Shown in pieces: positions 23,336 through 31,805 of a stretch of 34,435 bases of DNA (position 1 is its first letter; every line of letters begins with the position of its first letter). Origin of the DNA: Nostocoides sp039812405 (GTDB lineage Bacteria > Actinomycetota > Actinomycetes > Actinomycetales > Dermatophilaceae). The DNA is taken from contig JBDIAL010000015.1 of the NCBI GenBank assembly GCA_039812405.1, forward strand, positions 1-34,435, given 5' to 3'. Both the position numbers and the translations under genes were made by a program. The notes below the pieces were generated by a model, which ran no database searches, was not told the DNA's origin, and saw nothing but the letters and a program-made list of their open reading frames with translations.

Positions 23336-25885
23336 ATGGCCGCCCTCCCCGAAAAGGCCCAGGTCGTCGTCATCGGCGCCGGCATCGTCGGCAACTCGCT
23401 CAGCTACCACCTCGCCGAGCTCGGCTGGACCGACATCGTCCAGCTCGACAAGGGCCCCCTGCCCAACCCGGGCGGCTCGACGGGCCACGCGAGCAACTTC
23501 ATCTTCCCCGTCGACCACAGCCGCGAGATGTTCGACATCACGTCGGACTCGATGCGGCAGTACAAGGAGCTCGGCGTCTTCACCGAGTCCGGCGGCTTCG
23601 AGGTCGCCCGCACCGAGGCCCGGATGGAGGAGCTGCGCCGCCGGATGAGCAGCGCCAAGGCCTGGGGCGTCGAGGCCTACCTCGTGACGCCGGAGGAGGT
23701 CGTCGAGAAGGTCCCCTTCCTCGACGGGAGCCAGATCGTCGGCGCCTTCTGGACGCCGAGCGTCGGCGTCGTCGACTCGCTGCGGGCCGGCACGATCATG
23801 CGCGAGCGCGCCCAGGAGAAGGGCGCGCTGACCGTCGTCCCCAATGTCGAGGTCACCGGGATGACCGTCGTCGACGGCGCGATCAAGGCGGTCGAGACGA
23901 GCCAGGGCACCATCGAGGCCGACACCGTCGTCATCTGCTGCGGCGTGTGGAGCCCGAAGATCGCCACGATGGCCGGCGCCCACATCCCGCTCACCCCGGC
24001 GGTCCACCAGATGATCTCCGTCGGCCCCTGCGAGCAGCTCGCCGAGCGGCCCGGCGAGATCTCCTTCCCCATCGTCCGCGACATGGACACCTTCTGCTAC
24101 GAGCGCCAGCACGGCTCGGACATGGAGGTCGGCTCCTACGCCCACCGGGCGATCCTCTGGGACCCCGAGGACATCCCGAGCATCGAGCAGGCCCGGCTGT
24201 CGCCGACCGAGCTGCCGTTCACCCAGGACGACTTCGACCCGCAGCTGGAGCAGGCCCTCGAGCTCATGCCCGAGCTGCTCGGCGACGAGCGGGCCGAGAT
24301 CCGGTATGCCATCAACGGCCTCCTCTCCCTGACCCCCGACGGCTTCCCCATCCTCGGCGAGACGCCCGAGGTCAAGGGCCTCTGGTCGGCCGCGGCCATC
24401 TGGATCAAGGAGGGTCCGGGCACGGCCAAGGCGGTCGCCGAGTGGATGACGCACGGCAACCCCGGCATCGACCTCGGCCACTCCGACATCGCCCGGTTCT
24501 ACCCGTTCCAGCGGACCCGCGCCTTCGTCAAGGAGCGCACCGGCGAGGCGTTCATCAAGACCTACGGCATCGTCCACCCGTCCGAGCAGTGGACCGTCGC
24601 CCGCAACCTGCGCCTCGCTCCCATGCACGAGTCGCAGAAGGCCCTCGGCGCCGTGTTCTACGAGGCCGCCGGGTGGGAGCGCCCGCACTGGTACGCCTCC
24701 AACAAGAGCCTCCTCGCGGCATACGACGAGGACCAGCTCATGCCGCGCGAGGCGGAGTGGGATTCGCGCTGGTGGAGCCCGATCATCAACGCCGAGCACC
24801 TGCGGATGCGGGAGACGGCGGCGGTCATCGACCTGTCGGCGTTCGCCATCTTCGACATCGTCGGGCCCAAGGCGCTCGACGCCGTCCAGCACATCATCGT
24901 CGCGCAGGCCGACGTCCGGGTCGGGCGGGTCATCTACACCCCGGTCCTCGACGAGCGGGGCGGCTTCCGCTCCGACCTGACCGTCATGCGTCTCGCGCAC
25001 GACCACTTCCGGGTCGTCACGGGCGGTGCCCACGGCATGGCCGACAAGAAGTGGTTCGCCGACCGGATGCCGGAGGGCGCCTCGGTCGTCGACCTCACCT
25101 CGTCGTGGACGACGATCGGCCTCTGGGGCCCCAAGGCCAAGGAGATCCTCGCCTCGGTCACGAGGAACGACGTGAGCCGGGAGGGCTTCCCCTTCGGCAC
25201 CTGCCGGGACATCGAGATCGGTGACCTCATGGTCCTCGCCTCGCGGATCTCCTACGTCGGCGAGTACGGCTGGGAGCTCTACGTCCCGATGGAGGCCGGT
25301 GCCGCCCTGTGGAGCCGGATCCTCGAGGCCGGGCAGCCGCACGGACTCATCCCGGCCGGGATCGGCGTCTACGCGACGACGGGCCGCATCGAGAAGGGCT
25401 ACCGCGCCTACGGTTTCGAGCTCGACACCGAGCGCACCCTGACCGAGACCGGCATGGAGCGCAAGAAGCTCAAGGACGCCGACTTCATCGGCAAGGAGGC
25501 GCTCATCGCCCAGGCCGGCGAGACGCCCCAGACCATCCTGTGCTCCCTCACCGTCGACGACCACACCTCCTCGAGCGGGGTGAAGCGCTACATGCTCGGT
25601 GGCGAGCCCATCGTGCGCCGCGACGGCACGCCGCTCGTCGACGGCCACGGGCATCGCCCCTACGTCACGACCGCGGGGTCGGCGCCGAGCCTGCGCAAGC
25701 ACGTCCTCATGGCCTTCCTCCCCGTCGAGGAGGCCGTCGTGGGCAACCAGCTCGCCGTGTCCTACATGGAGGAGCTCTACCCCGTGACCGTCGCGGCCAA
25801 CGACGCCACCCCTCTCTTCGACCCCGAGAACGCCCGGATCCGTGGCGTCGAGCTGGTCGCCGCCGACACCGCCGGAGGTGCCTGA
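23336..25885 (+). CDS. FAD-GcvT dehydrogenase, probable dimethylglycine/sarcosine dehydrogenase
   Basis: An 849-residue two-part enzyme. The N-terminal FAD oxidase/dehydrogenase domain starts VVVIGAGIVGNSLSYHLAELG; H51 in PGGSTGHASNF matches the histidine that carries covalent FAD in dimethylglycine dehydrogenases (GSTWHAAG in mammals). From about residue 430 it is a GcvT/aminomethyl-transferase-like folate domain (LRMRETAAVIDLSAFAIFDIVGP, YVGEYGWELYVP, GRIEKGYRAYGFELDTE). The expected reaction is N-demethylation of dimethylglycine and/or sarcosine to glycine with capture of the methyl carbon as methylene-THF. The downstream ETF genes overlap the stop, which argues for a dehydrogenase using ETF rather than an O2-using oxidase. 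ATG 23336 is chosen over 23282 because the latter would run through the palindromic operator. Confidence 0.87.
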   Translation: MAALPEKAQVVVIGAGIVGNSLSYHLAELGWTDIVQLDKGPLPNPGGSTGHASNFIFPVDHSREMFDITSDSMRQYKELGVFTESGGFEVARTEARMEELRRRMSSAKAWGVEAYLVTPEEVVEKVPFLDGSQIVGAFWTPSVGVVDSLRAGTIMRERAQEKGALTVVPNVEVTGMTVVDGAIKAVETSQGTIEADTVVICCGVWSPKIATMAGAHIPLTPAVHQMISVGPCEQLAERPGEISFPIVRDMDTFCYERQHGSDMEVGSYAHRAILWDPEDIPSIEQARLSPTELPFTQDDFDPQLEQALELMPELLGDERAEIRYAINGLLSLTPDGFPILGETPEVKGLWSAAAIWIKEGPGTAKAVAEWMTHGNPGIDLGHSDIARFYPFQRTRAFVKERTGEAFIKTYGIVHPSEQWTVARNLRLAPMHESQKALGAVFYEAAGWERPHWYASNKSLLAAYDEDQLMPREAEWDSRWWSPIINAEHLRMRETAAVIDLSAFAIFDIVGPKALDAVQHIIVAQADVRVGRVIYTPVLDERGGFRSDLTVMRLAHDHFRVVTGGAHGMADKKWFADRMPEGASVVDLTSSWTTIGLWGPKAKEILASVTRNDVSREGFPFGTCRDIEIGDLMVLASRISYVGEYGWELYVPMEAGAALWSRILEAGQPHGLIPAGIGVYATTGRIEKGYRAYGFELDTERTLTETGMERKKLKDADFIGKEALIAQAGETPQTILCSLTVDDHTSSSGVKRYMLGGEPIVRRDGTPLVDGHGHRPYVTTAGSAPSLRKHVLMAFLPVEEAVVGNQLAVSYMEELYPVTVAANDATPLFDPENARIRGVELVAADTAGGA

Positions 25886-26658
25886 TGACCAACGTGCTCG
25901 TCTGTGTCAAGCGTGTCCCCGACGCGAGCGGTGAGGTGACGCTCACCCCCGACGGCATGGGCGTCGACGGTCGCTACAGCGGCTACACGACGTCCAACCA
26001 CGAGGAGGCCGCCGTCGAGATCGCCGTCCAGGTCGCCGATGCGACGGGGGGCCGGGTGACCGTCCTCAGCCTCGGCACCGAGGACTCCGTCGAGCAGCTC
26101 CGCTCGGCCCTCGCCGTCGGTGCGACGGACGGCGTCCTCGTCGAGGCCGAGCCGGACTCCTACGGCCCGGCCGACATCGCCGGGGCGATCGCCGACGTCG
26201 TCACCGCGCGGGCCGGCGCCGGCACCGCATACGACCTCGTCCTCCTCGGCAACGACGCCGCGGACACCGGCGACTTCCAGGTGGGCATCCGGCTGGCCTA
26301 CCTCCTCGACCGGCCGGTCGTCACGGGGATCCAGACGGTATCCGTCGACGGGGACCGGGCCGAGCTGCGCGGCGACAGCGGCGAGGGCGCGGAGGTCTAC
26401 GACGTGCCGCTGCCCGCGGTCGTCACCGTGCTCGAGGGCGGCGTCAGCCCGCGGTACCCGAGCGTCATGGGCCGGATGAAGGCCAAGAAGGCGCCGGTCG
26501 AGACCGTGACGCCGAACCCGCCCACCGTCGGGAGCGGCCGGGTCGCGCTGACCGTGCCCCCGCCCCCGCCGAACCAGGTCACGATCCTCGGGGAGGGCCC
26601 CGGCGCCGCCGCGGCCGTCGTCGAGACCCTCAAGCAGCTCGGAGTGGTGCCGTCATGA
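25885..26658 (+). CDS. etfB: Electron transfer flavoprotein beta subunit
   Basis: A 257-residue EtfB. Typical segments are the start NVLVCVKRVPDASGEVTL, the adenosine-site stretch DLVLLGNDAADTGDFQVGIRLAYLL and the recognition-loop region PAVVTVLEGGVSPRYPSVMGRMKAKK. The ATG shares one base with the preceding stop (TGATG), so expression is coupled to the FAD-GcvT dehydrogenase, from which it should take electrons. The C-terminus carries a proline-rich stretch (TVPPPPPNQV). Confidence 0.94.
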   Translation: MTNVLVCVKRVPDASGEVTLTPDGMGVDGRYSGYTTSNHEEAAVEIAVQVADATGGRVTVLSLGTEDSVEQLRSALAVGATDGVLVEAEPDSYGPADIAGAIADVVTARAGAGTAYDLVLLGNDAADTGDFQVGIRLAYLLDRPVVTGIQTVSVDGDRAELRGDSGEGAEVYDVPLPAVVTVLEGGVSPRYPSVMGRMKAKKAPVETVTPNPPTVGSGRVALTVPPPPPNQVTILGEGPGAAAAVVETLKQLGVVPS

Positions 26659-27608
26659 GTCTTGTCATCGTCGAGGTGGAGAAGGGGCGGGCCGCCCTCG
26701 TCTCCCGGGAGACCCTCACCTTCGCCCGTGGGCTGGAGGGGGCCGGCGACCTGCACGCCCTCGTTCTCGGCTCCGCCACCGACGAGGTCGTCGCCGACCT
26801 CGCGGAGCAGGGCGTCGGCGTCGTCCACACCGTCCCCGACGCGCCGGAGCGGTATGCCGCCGCGGCCTGGGCGACGATCACCGAGGCTGCGCTGTCCGCC
26901 TGCGGCGACGACCTGCTCCTCGCGGCGGGCACGCCACGGGGCAACGAGGTCCTCGCCCATGTCGCGGCACGCCTCGGGGTGCCGATGGCGGCGAACGTCG
27001 TGTCCATCGCCTCCGCCGCCCCCCTCCACGTCGTCCGCCAGGTCGTCGGCGGGGCCGCGCTCGAGGAGATGTCCCTCTCCGGCTCGGTCCGCGTCCTCAC
27101 CGTCGCCGGCCACGCGGTCGAGCCGGAGGCCGCCGCCGCACCGGGCGCCGCCACGGTCACACCGCTCGAGGTCGCCCTCGGCGAGCGCGACCTCGTCGCC
27201 CAGGTGGTGCGCGTCGAGGGCAAGGACGGCGGCGACACCTCGGCGCTCACCGGCGCGAAGGTCGTCGTCGGCGCGGGCCGGGGCGCGGGCGGGCCCGACG
27301 GGTTCGACGCGGTCATCGCCCTCGCCGACCGGCTCGGCGGCGCCCTCGGCGTCTCCCGGGTCGTCACCTCGCTCGGCTGGCGTCCTCACCACGAGCAGGT
27401 CGGCCAGACCGGCTCGCGGATCAGCCCGGACGTCTACATCCCGTGCGGGATCAGCGGCGCCATCCAGCACTGGGCCGGGTGCTCCTCGTCGCGGACGATC
27501 ATCGCGATCAACACCGACCCGGACGCCCCGATGGTCACCAAGGCGACGTATGCCGTCATCGGCGACATGCACGAGGTGGTCCCCGCGATCCTGGAGTCCC
27601 TCGGCTGA
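26655..27608 (+). CDS. etfA: Electron transfer flavoprotein alpha subunit
   Basis: A 317-residue EtfA. The C-terminal FAD domain is clear: KVVVGAGRG, then GQTGSRISPDVYIPCGISGAIQHWAGC (position after GQTG is S where K is usual) and IIAINTDPDAPMVTKATYAVIGD. It pairs with EtfB to pass electrons to ETF:quinone oxidoreductase, whose gene is not in the window. ATG 26655 overlaps the etfB stop (ATGA). Two hairpins follow the stop. Confidence 0.95.
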   Translation: MSLVIVEVEKGRAALVSRETLTFARGLEGAGDLHALVLGSATDEVVADLAEQGVGVVHTVPDAPERYAAAAWATITEAALSACGDDLLLAAGTPRGNEVLAHVAARLGVPMAANVVSIASAAPLHVVRQVVGGAALEEMSLSGSVRVLTVAGHAVEPEAAAAPGAATVTPLEVALGERDLVAQVVRVEGKDGGDTSALTGAKVVVGAGRGAGGPDGFDAVIALADRLGGALGVSRVVTSLGWRPHHEQVGQTGSRISPDVYIPCGISGAIQHWAGCSSSRTIIAINTDPDAPMVTKATYAVIGDMHEVVPAILESLG

Positions 27609-27616
27609 GCTCGCCT

Positions 27617-27637
27617 CCTGGGGATGCTCACCCCAGG
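27617..27637 (+). terminator. Hairpin after etfA
   Basis: Seven-base stem CCTGGGG / CCCCAGG with a 7-base loop, nine bases after the etfA stop and immediately before repeat copy B. Probably part of a double termination structure between convergent genes. Confidence 0.55.
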
Positions 27638-27639
27638 GA

Positions 27640-27726
27640 CCTTTATCGGGTTCCACCACAAGGGGACACCGTGCGGGACAACGCTTCCCCCGCACGGTGT
27701 CCCCTTGTGGTGGAACCCGATAAAGG
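27640..27726. repeat. Intergenic repeat element, copy B (38-bp perfect inverted repeat)
   Basis: The arms 27640-27677 and 27689-27726 are perfect reverse complements over 38 bp, with an 11-base loop. The outer ~22 bp of each arm are the flank shared with copies A and C; the inner 16 bp (GGGGACACCGTGCGGG) are unique to this copy. It lies between convergent etfA and the PHP gene, where it should act as a strong bidirectional terminator. Confidence 0.93.
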
Positions 27727-27777
27727 GACAGGCGGCGGCCGCTCGGGAGACGGCAGCGGGCCCGGTGGGCGGGCCGG

Positions 27778-28632
27778 TCAGGGACCGACGAGGGGTATGC
27801 CGCCGTCGGCCTGGGCGAGCAGCGCCTCGAGGACCGCAGGCGGGGTCGTGCACTCTCCGATCCGGTTCGGCTTGCCCGCGCCGTGGAAGTCGCTCGACCC
27901 CGTGACGAGCAGCCCCAGGCCGGCAGCCAGGTCACGGGCATGGGCCGCCTGCTCCGGCGTGTGGTCCGGGTGGTCGGCCTCGAGGGCGGCCAGCCCGAGC
28001 GCGGCGAGCCGCTCGACGACGGAGTCGGCGACGACCCGGCCGCGCGCCTCGGCGAAGGGATGGGCCATGACCGGGACGCCCCCGGCCGCGCGGACCAGGC
28101 GGACGGCATACCCGGCATCGACGGCGTAATGGCCGACGTAGTAGCCGCTTCCGCGCCCGAGGAAGGCGCGGAACGCCGCGGTGCGGTCGGCCGCCAGCCC
28201 GTGCGCCACGAGCGCGTCCGCCAGGTGCGGCCGCCCGAGCGTCGTCCCCGGCCCGTCGGTCTGGGCGCGGACGTCGTCCATCGTCACGGGGATGCCGTCG
28301 GCCGCCATCCGGGCGACCATCCGCTCCATCCGCGCGTCCCGGCTCGTCCGCGCCCGGTCCAGCTCGGCGACCAGCTCGGGAAGCGTCGGGTCGGGCAGGT
28401 AGCCGAGCAGGTGGACGCTGACCCGGGCATCGACGCACGAGATCTCGACGCCCCGGACCAGGGCGGTGCCGGTCTCCTCGGCGGCCCGCGCCGCCTCGTC
28501 CCAGCCCGCGAACGTGTCGTGGTCGGTCAGCGCGACGACACCGAGACCCGCGGCCGCGGCGGCCCGCACGACGGCTCCTGGCGACAGCGTCCCGTCGCTC
28601 GCCGTGGAGTGGGTGTGCAGATCGGCCAGCAC
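27778..28632 (-). CDS. PHP-domain phosphoesterase (TrpH/YciV-like)
   Basis: A 284-residue PHP-family metal phosphoesterase. Metal-binding motifs are DLHTHSTASDG (H6, H8, D13), ALTDHDT, RGVEISC, AHPF and GSSDFHG near the C-terminus. Characterised relatives hydrolyse 3',5'-nucleotide bisphosphates or 5'-3' RNA oligonucleotides (RNase AM). It is a monocistronic housekeeping-type gene that ends close to repeat copy B and diverges from the channel gene across 59 bp. Exact substrate not deducible. Confidence 0.9.
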   Translation of the reverse strand: MLADLHTHSTASDGTLSPGAVVRAAAAAGLGVVALTDHDTFAGWDEAARAAEETGTALVRGVEISCVDARVSVHLLGYLPDPTLPELVAELDRARTSRDARMERMVARMAADGIPVTMDDVRAQTDGPGTTLGRPHLADALVAHGLAADRTAAFRAFLGRGSGYYVGHYAVDAGYAVRLVRAAGGVPVMAHPFAEARGRVVADSVVERLAALGLAALEADHPDHTPEQAAHARDLAAGLGLLVTGSSDFHGAGKPNRIGECTTPPAVLEALLAQADGGIPLVGP

Positions 28633-28691
28633 TCCTCCACCCTAGCGACGTGCCGGCCGGACGCCGGGAGGCCGCGGGTAGGGTGCCGGGC

Positions 28692-29369
28692 ATGACCGGG
28701 ACCGGAGGCCGGGAGCCGGACCGCACGGACTCCGTCGAGGAGCCCAGGTCGGCGGAGCCCAGGTCGGCGGAGCGGATGAAGGTCTTCACCGACGCGGTCG
28801 TCGCCATCGCGATGACCCTGCTCATCCTCCCGCTCCTCGACAGCGTGCCCGAGGCGGTGGCCGCGCGGACCACGACGGCGGGCTGGCTCACCGGGCACAC
28901 CGGTCAGCTGCTCGCCTTCGCCCTCAGCTTCGTCATCATCGCGCGGTTCTGGATGGGACACCACGAGCTCTACCTCCACGTCCGCGGCCTCGCGCCGGGG
29001 CTCATGGAGGTGAACACCGTGTGGATGCTCGCCATCGTCTGGCTGCCGGTCGCGACGGCCATGGTCGGGTCGATGCGGACCGACCGGCTCCAGATCCTCT
29101 GCTACGTGGGGGCGATGCTCCTCGCGAGCCTCGCGTCGGTCGTGGCGAACCTCATCGTGCGCCGTCACCCGCGGACGTGGGAGCCGGACGACCCGCCCAC
29201 GAGTCGCGAGCTGGCCGGGGCCGTCGCGACGGCCGTGCTCTTCGCCACGGCGCTCCTGCTCGCCGTGGCGATCCCCGGCGTCGGGTACTATGCGATGCTC
29301 CTGCTGCTGCTCACCCCGGCCGTCGAGCGGGCGGCATACCGGCTCCTGGGCTCGCGGGCCGGTCGCTGA
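28692..29369 (+). CDS. TMEM175/DUF1211-family membrane channel
   Basis: A 225-residue membrane protein of the TMEM175 (DUF1211) family, whose characterised members are potassium-selective channels. The family signature in TM1 is RMKVFTDAVVAIAMTLLILPL (R..xFxD pattern; usually FSD, here FTD). About six hydrophobic segments are visible. The N-terminal tail contains a duplicated EPRSA block. ATG 28692 is chosen; an upstream ATG at 28650 would add a tail without homology. No partner genes are evident. Confidence 0.85.
   Translation: MTGTGGREPDRTDSVEEPRSAEPRSAERMKVFTDAVVAIAMTLLILPLLDSVPEAVAARTTTAGWLTGHTGQLLAFALSFVIIARFWMGHHELYLHVRGLAPGLMEVNTVWMLAIVWLPVATAMVGSMRTDRLQILCYVGAMLLASLASVVANLIVRRHPRTWEPDDPPTSRELAGAVATAVLFATALLLAVAIPGVGYYAMLLLLLTPAVERAAYRLLGSRAGR
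28741..28770. repeat. 15-bp in-frame tandem duplication in the channel gene
   Basis: AGCCCAGGTCGGCGG occurs twice head to tail, giving PRSAEPRSAE in the protein's N-terminal tail. The frame is kept. Confidence 0.85.
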
Positions 29370-29394
29370 CCGCGGCGCGACGGCCGGCTGCTGG

Positions 29395-29946
29395 CTAGGC
29401 CTCCGCCGTCGACCCTCCGGTCTCCGGTCCGGGCCAGTTCCGGTCGGGCACCGGGACCGGGCGGCCGGGCTGCTCGCCGCCCCGCGCGTCGAGGTAGGAC
29501 TGCTTGGGCACCATCACCTTGCGACGGAAGATGCACACGACCGTGCCGTCCTGGTTGTAGCCGATGGTCTCGACGTGGACGACACCGCGGTCGTCCCTGC
29601 TCCGGCTCTCCCACTTGTCGAGGACGCGCGTCTCGCCGTAGAGGGTGTCGCCGTGGAAGGTGGGCGCGACGTGCCGCAGCGACTCGACCTCGAGGTTGGC
29701 GATCGCCTTGCCGCTGACGTCGGGGACGGACATGCCGAGCAGGAGCGAGTAGACGTAGTTGCCGACGACGACGTTGCGGCCGAACTGGGTCGTCTCCCCC
29801 GCGTAGTGCTCGTCGAGGTGGAGGGGGTGGTGGTTCATCGTGAGGAGGCAGAACAGGTGGTCGTCGTACTCGGTGACCGTCTTGCCGGGCCAGTGGCGGT
29901 ACGTCGCCCCGACCTCGAACTCCTCGAAGGACCGCCCGAACTGCAT
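29395..29946 (-). CDS. MaoC-family hot-dog dehydratase
   Basis: A 183-residue MaoC-like (R)-hydratase-fold protein. The hydratase motif is in LTMNHHPLHLDEHYAGET (N/D and H catalytic pair) with VVVGNYVYSLLLGM following. It resembles the mesaconyl-CoA/acyl-CoA hydratase-like MaoC group, which acts on CoA thioesters; the substrate cannot be named. GGAGAG precedes the ATG at 29946. It lies downstream of the ThrE gene on the same strand with a 90-bp gap and no metabolic partner beside it. Confidence 0.88.
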   Translation of the reverse strand: MQFGRSFEEFEVGATYRHWPGKTVTEYDDHLFCLLTMNHHPLHLDEHYAGETTQFGRNVVVGNYVYSLLLGMSVPDVSGKAIANLEVESLRHVAPTFHGDTLYGETRVLDKWESRSRDDRGVVHVETIGYNQDGTVVCIFRRKVMVPKQSYLDARGGEQPGRPVPVPDRNWPGPETGGSTAEA

Positions 29947-30035
29947 CGCTCTCTCCTCACCTCACGGCATACCGTGCCGGGCCCATCGTGCCCGACGCGG
30001 AAGACGGCCGTATGCGGGCAGGAGGGTGCCGTTGC

Positions 30036-31595
30036 TCACGTCCGGTCCCAGGCGGCCGGGTCCCCGGAGCCGGTCCCGACCTCGACGGGGTGCTCGCCGG
30101 TCTGGTGCTCGCCGGTCTGGTGCTCGGGTGGGCGCCGGCTCTCGGTCAGGGGGAGCCGCATGCCCGCGACCCGCGGCAGCGTGCCGCCGAACCGCCACGC
30201 GCCCACGACCCCGCCGACGTAGGAGCCGATCGAGACCCCCGCGGCGATGCCGAGCCCGATCCCGGCCGCGCCCGCCAGCGTCGTCATGCCGCTCTGGAAG
30301 CCGGCGTCCGGGTCGGACACGATCTGCGAGATCCCCTGGTAGACGGCACGACCGGGCAGGAGCGGGACGATGCCGGCCGTCGTGACCATGAGCGCGGAGG
30401 TCCGCAGCCGGCCGGACGCCGCGCGCCCGAGGATGCCGACGAGGGCCGCCGCGCCCGCCGAGGCCGTCGCCGCGCCGAGGTTGGCGTCCTGGAGCGCGGT
30501 GAGGGCCCACCACGCGACGGTGCCGACGACGCCGCTCATGAGGACCGAGCGGAGCATGGCATACGTCGTGATGGAGAAGGTGACCGCGATGATGAACGAG
30601 CAGACCAGCTGCAGGGTCAGGTGGCGGTCGAGGGTCGTCTGGGTCGTCACGGCGACGTAGAGGCCGAGCCGGTTGCCCACGGAGAGGACCGCGCTGACCC
30701 CGATGACGATGCCGATGGTCTGGACGACGAGCTCGAAGGCCCGCGCGCCCGCCGTGACGTAGAAGCCCGCGAGCGCGTCCTCCGCGGCGCCGACGACGGA
30801 GGAGCCGGCGAGGAGGAGGACGATGCCGGAGGCCACGATGAGCGACGGGCTCGCCCGGCTCGCCGTGTCCCACCCGAAGCGGCCGGCGAGGACGACGAGG
30901 GTCGCGCCGGCGGTCGGGATCGCCGCGGAGATGACCTGGGTGAAGAACGGCGCGATGGCGAACCGGCCGAGGGCGTGCTGGGCCCGCTCGATGAGGACCG
31001 CGCTGACGAAGGTGACGACGGTGATGAACGGGCCCGCCCCGATGAGCACGGCCACCGCCGCGGCGAGGATCGCGTTGGCGACCATGACGAGCCAGCGACG
31101 GTAGGGGTGGGGTGCCTGGACGATCGCGTCGAAGCGGACCCGCGCCTCCTCCACGGGCAGCGGCTCGCCCGCCGCCGTGAGGCCGACGATGAGGGAGCGC
31201 AGCCGCTCCAGGCGGGTGAAGTCCTGCACGCGGTACTTCACGACGCGCATGACGGTGATGGGGTCGGCGTCCGGGCCGCGGTGGTAGCTCAGGGTGACCG
31301 AGGTGTAGGTCACGTCGATGCTCACCGAGCGCAGCCCGTAGGCCTGGGTCAGCTCGATGACGGTGCTCGTCACATCGGCCGCGCCGGCCCCCGTCGACAG
31401 CATGGCGGTGCCGGTGCGCAGGGCGAGGTCGATGACCGCGCGGGCCTCGTCGAGACCCACACCGTCCGGCGAGGTCCACAGCGGGATCTCGTCGGTCGGC
31501 GGACCGCTCGGCTGCAGGGCCCGCTTGGTGCGGTTGCGGATCCGGCCCTCGTTGCGGGCCCGGCTCGGACGCGGTCTCCTGGGGGTGCGGGCCAC
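30036..31595 (-). CDS. thrE: Threonine/serine exporter, ThrE family
   Basis: A 519-residue ThrE-type exporter. The cytoplasmic N-terminal DUF1212 part has LRTGTAMLSTGAGAADVTSTV; it is followed by about ten hydrophobic segments, with the second-half DUF3815-like domain containing RTSALMVTTAGIVPLLPGRAVYQG. Corynebacterium ThrE exports threonine and serine by proton antiport. The C-terminal tail is hydrophilic with a short duplication (HQTGEHQTGEHP). It diverges from glycerol kinase across a region containing repeat copy C. The serine link to glycine metabolism in the island may be coincidental. Confidence 0.9.
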   Translation of the reverse strand: MARTPRRPRPSRARNEGRIRNRTKRALQPSGPPTDEIPLWTSPDGVGLDEARAVIDLALRTGTAMLSTGAGAADVTSTVIELTQAYGLRSVSIDVTYTSVTLSYHRGPDADPITVMRVVKYRVQDFTRLERLRSLIVGLTAAGEPLPVEEARVRFDAIVQAPHPYRRWLVMVANAILAAAVAVLIGAGPFITVVTFVSAVLIERAQHALGRFAIAPFFTQVISAAIPTAGATLVVLAGRFGWDTASRASPSLIVASGIVLLLAGSSVVGAAEDALAGFYVTAGARAFELVVQTIGIVIGVSAVLSVGNRLGLYVAVTTQTTLDRHLTLQLVCSFIIAVTFSITTYAMLRSVLMSGVVGTVAWWALTALQDANLGAATASAGAAALVGILGRAASGRLRTSALMVTTAGIVPLLPGRAVYQGISQIVSDPDAGFQSGMTTLAGAAGIGLGIAAGVSIGSYVGGVVGAWRFGGTLPRVAGMRLPLTESRRPPEHQTGEHQTGEHPVEVGTGSGDPAAWDRT

Positions 31596-31670
31596 ACGAA
31601 CCAGTATGCAGCGCGCCCGGTCCGCCCCGAGCCTCCGGTGCCGCCAGCTGTCGGGCCGCCGGCCTGCCAG

Positions 31671-31693
31671 GCTGCCGGGCTGCCGGGCTGCCG
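31671..31693. repeat. 8-bp short tandem repeat (GCTGCCGG, ~3 units)
   Basis: Three successive GCTGCCGG units (the last incomplete) lie in the thrE-glpK divergent region just before repeat copy C. Confidence 0.75.
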
Positions 31694-31697
31694 TCCC

Positions 31698-31783
31698 TTT
31701 GTCGTGGAACCCGATAAAGGGTCACCTCACCCGAGGACGCTTCCCCCGCGAGGTGACCCTTTGTGGTGGAACCCGATAAAGGG
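31698..31783. repeat. Intergenic repeat element, copy C, in the glpK leader
   Basis: Two same-orientation flanks (TTTGTCGTGGAACCCGATAA near 31698 and TTTGTGGTGGAACCCGATAA near 31760, the complement of the copy A flank) enclose a 13-bp perfect stem (31716-31728 with 31750-31762). The inner sequence shares GTCACCTCACCC with copy A and ACGCTTCCCCCGC with copy B. It ends 22 bp before the glpK start in a divergent promoter region, so here it cannot simply be a 3' terminator. Confidence 0.88.
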
Positions 31784-31805
31784 CGGGCCAGTAGGCTCGG
31801 CAGAC

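Noticed and set aside
29988..31805. 600-codon N-terminal extension of glycerol kinase
   Set aside because: It is antisense to thrE and runs through repeat copy C; GlpK has its normal N-terminus at 31806.
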